Origin: Methanobacterium sp.
GTDB lineage: Archaea > Methanobacteriota > Methanobacteria > Methanobacteriales > Methanobacteriaceae
Direction: 5' to 3'
Length of the DNA stretch: 6,977 nucleotides
Assembly (NCBI GenBank): GCA_009712615.1
Contig: WASR01000238.1
Coordinates: forward strand, 1 to 6,977
Shown here: piece after piece, positions 6,106-6,977 of the stretch
How positions within the stretch are numbered: the stretch's first letter is position 1
Layout: every line of letters starts with the position of its first letter
Notes under the pieces: model-generated
The model's input: the letters and a program-made list of their open reading frames with translations, nothing else
The model's database searches: none
Told to the model about the DNA's origin: nothing
Position numbers and translations under genes: made by a program

Positions 6106-6150
6106 TAAGCAAGAATATGAAATAATAAAAACCTGTCATCGGTGAAAATG

Positions 6151-6945
6151 ATGGATAAAAAGCTGATTCACATATCTGATCTTCATTTCGGAGAATATAA
6201 ATTCGATGAAAAGCTTAAAAACAACCTTAAATTTCAGATTGAATACGAAAATCCCGATTTAATAGTGGTAGCAGGGGATATAACTGCTCTGGGATATCTA
6301 GAAGACTACAACTTGGCCAGAGAATTTCTCTATGAACTCAACGAAATAGCTGAAACCTATGTTGTACCTGGAAATCACGATTCATGCAACGTGGGTTTGA
6401 TACACTTCAGAAAACTCATAGGGGAAAGAAGATTTGTTGCTACTGACAATAATGAAGATATCGTTTTAATTGGTCTTGATTCTTCAGAACCAGACATCCA
6501 CGATGGAAAAATAGGATTTGACCAGATTGAATGGTTGAACGATGTATTGAACAAGATTCCAAGGGACAGATTCACAGCAGTAACATTTCACCATCATCTG
6601 CTTCCAATACCACAAACAGGCCGTGAAAGAAACATACTCCTGGATTCTGGGGATGTTTTAAAACTCCTGGTTAGTCACGGTGTTAATTTAGTTTTAAATG
6701 GACATAAACACGTTTCAAATGCCTGGAAAGTAGATGATATGGTTATATTAAATTCTGGCACAGCCACAACCAACAGGCTATACGGAGATAACTCACCATC
6801 CTACAACAAGGTTCTCATTGATGATGAAACAATAACAGCATACAAAATTAAAACAGAAACAGGTGAAGAAAAGTTGCTTGCACATTACCCCTACGAACAA
6901 CAGATACACAACAGATCCAAAATTCCAACCATATTCTCATATTAA
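6151..6945 (+). CDS. Calcineurin-like metallophosphoesterase (CpdA-like)
   Basis: The 264-residue soluble protein (from ATG 6151) has the full metallophosphoesterase motif set. DLHFG gives metal residues D10 and H12, GDIT gives D43, GNHD gives N75 and H76, HHH lies at 147-149, and GHKH gives H185 and H187. Known: these residues bind two metal ions that hydrolyse phosphoesters, and CpdA/Icc-type members of similar size cleave cyclic nucleotides or other small phosphodiesters. Inferred: a cytoplasmic phosphodiesterase; the substrate is not readable from sequence and no cyclase is nearby. GTG 6142, ATG 6148 and ATG 6151 are all in frame. GGTGA (6141-6145) is an SD core spaced 5 bases from ATG 6151, which also leaves a natural start MDKKLIHISDLH, so I prefer it; ATG 6148 is close behind. 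The gene follows a long structured gap. The last 32 bases of the window after it show nothing. Confidence 0.9.
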   Translation: MDKKLIHISDLHFGEYKFDEKLKNNLKFQIEYENPDLIVVAGDITALGYLEDYNLAREFLYELNEIAETYVVPGNHDSCNVGLIHFRKLIGERRFVATDNNEDIVLIGLDSSEPDIHDGKIGFDQIEWLNDVLNKIPRDRFTAVTFHHHLLPIPQTGRERNILLDSGDVLKLLVSHGVNLVLNGHKHVSNAWKVDDMVILNSGTATTNRLYGDNSPSYNKVLIDDETITAYKIKTETGEEKLLAHYPYEQQIHNRSKIPTIFSY

Positions 6946-6977
6946 TTTTCGACCACTTGATACAGAATCTTATTACC

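Larger units (their letters stand above)
5925..6150 (+). other. Structured leader or small RNA candidate before the phosphoesterase gene
   Basis: The 410-base gap after the glycosyltransferase holds no normal gene. From the promoter at 5895-5919 a transcript would contain an 8-codon frame (ATG 5939, stop TAG 5963-5965) with AAGGG just upstream. An 11-codon frame encoding MKKIFIPMEHD follows (ATG 5967, stop TAA 6000-6002), then two perfect 10-bp hairpins (5987-6034 and 6072-6105), then the phosphoesterase start. The second short frame runs through the left arm of the first hairpin, and the right arm of the second hairpin contains GGAGG. The short frames may be chance. I recognise no known riboswitch or RNA family. 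A decayed gene remnant is an alternative. Confidence 0.35.

Noticed and set aside
5739..6150. tRNA or known riboswitch in the long gap
   Set aside because: No cloverleaf, T-loop or CCA-type signature and no conserved riboswitch core could be recognised by eye.
6375..6575. Minus-strand frame inside the phosphoesterase gene
   Set aside because: Antisense shadow of the conserved phosphoesterase, without domain or ribosome site.

Overview
The window is AT-rich and looks archaeal, most likely from a hydrogenotrophic methanogen of the Methanobacteriales (Methanobacterium-like). This is an inference. It rests on TATA-type promoter boxes with purine-rich upstream flanks, purine Shine-Dalgarno (SD) sequences of the AAGGAGG type, oligo-T stretches after genes, and the combination of an archaeal beta-CASP nuclease-like protein with a membrane histidine kinase typical of these methanogens. 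No rRNA or other strict marker is present, so the genus is not proven.

Layout. Positions 1-1161 hold, on the minus strand, the N-terminal 387 residues of an RNase J-like metallo-beta-lactamase/beta-CASP protein; its C-terminus lies beyond base 1. A 370-base divergent intergenic region (1162-1531) carries promoters for both directions and several inverted repeats. Four plus-strand genes follow. They are a 546-residue orphan sensor histidine kinase with an 8-helix membrane sensor (1532-3172), a 207-residue GyrI-like small-molecule-binding protein (3310-3933), a 537-residue cellulose-synthase-like family 2 glycosyltransferase (4125-5738) and a calcineurin-like metallophosphoesterase (6151-6945). 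Gaps of 137, 191 and about 410 bases separate them, so each is probably transcribed alone. No operon is evident.

Functional links are loose: RNA processing (MBL protein), signal sensing (kinase), small-molecule binding (GyrI-like), envelope polysaccharide (glycosyltransferase) and phosphoester or nucleotide turnover (phosphoesterase). No response regulator, polysaccharide co-subunit or nucleotide cyclase is in view.

The least ordinary part is the non-coding stretch 5739-6150. It has a good TATA box with an inverted repeat placed like an operator, two very short reading frames, and two perfect 10-bp hairpins. The second hairpin buries a GGAGG sequence and the first overlaps one of the short frames. 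This could be a structured leader of the phosphoesterase gene, a free small RNA, or the remains of a lost gene. No insertion sequence, CRISPR array, tRNA or rRNA was found.
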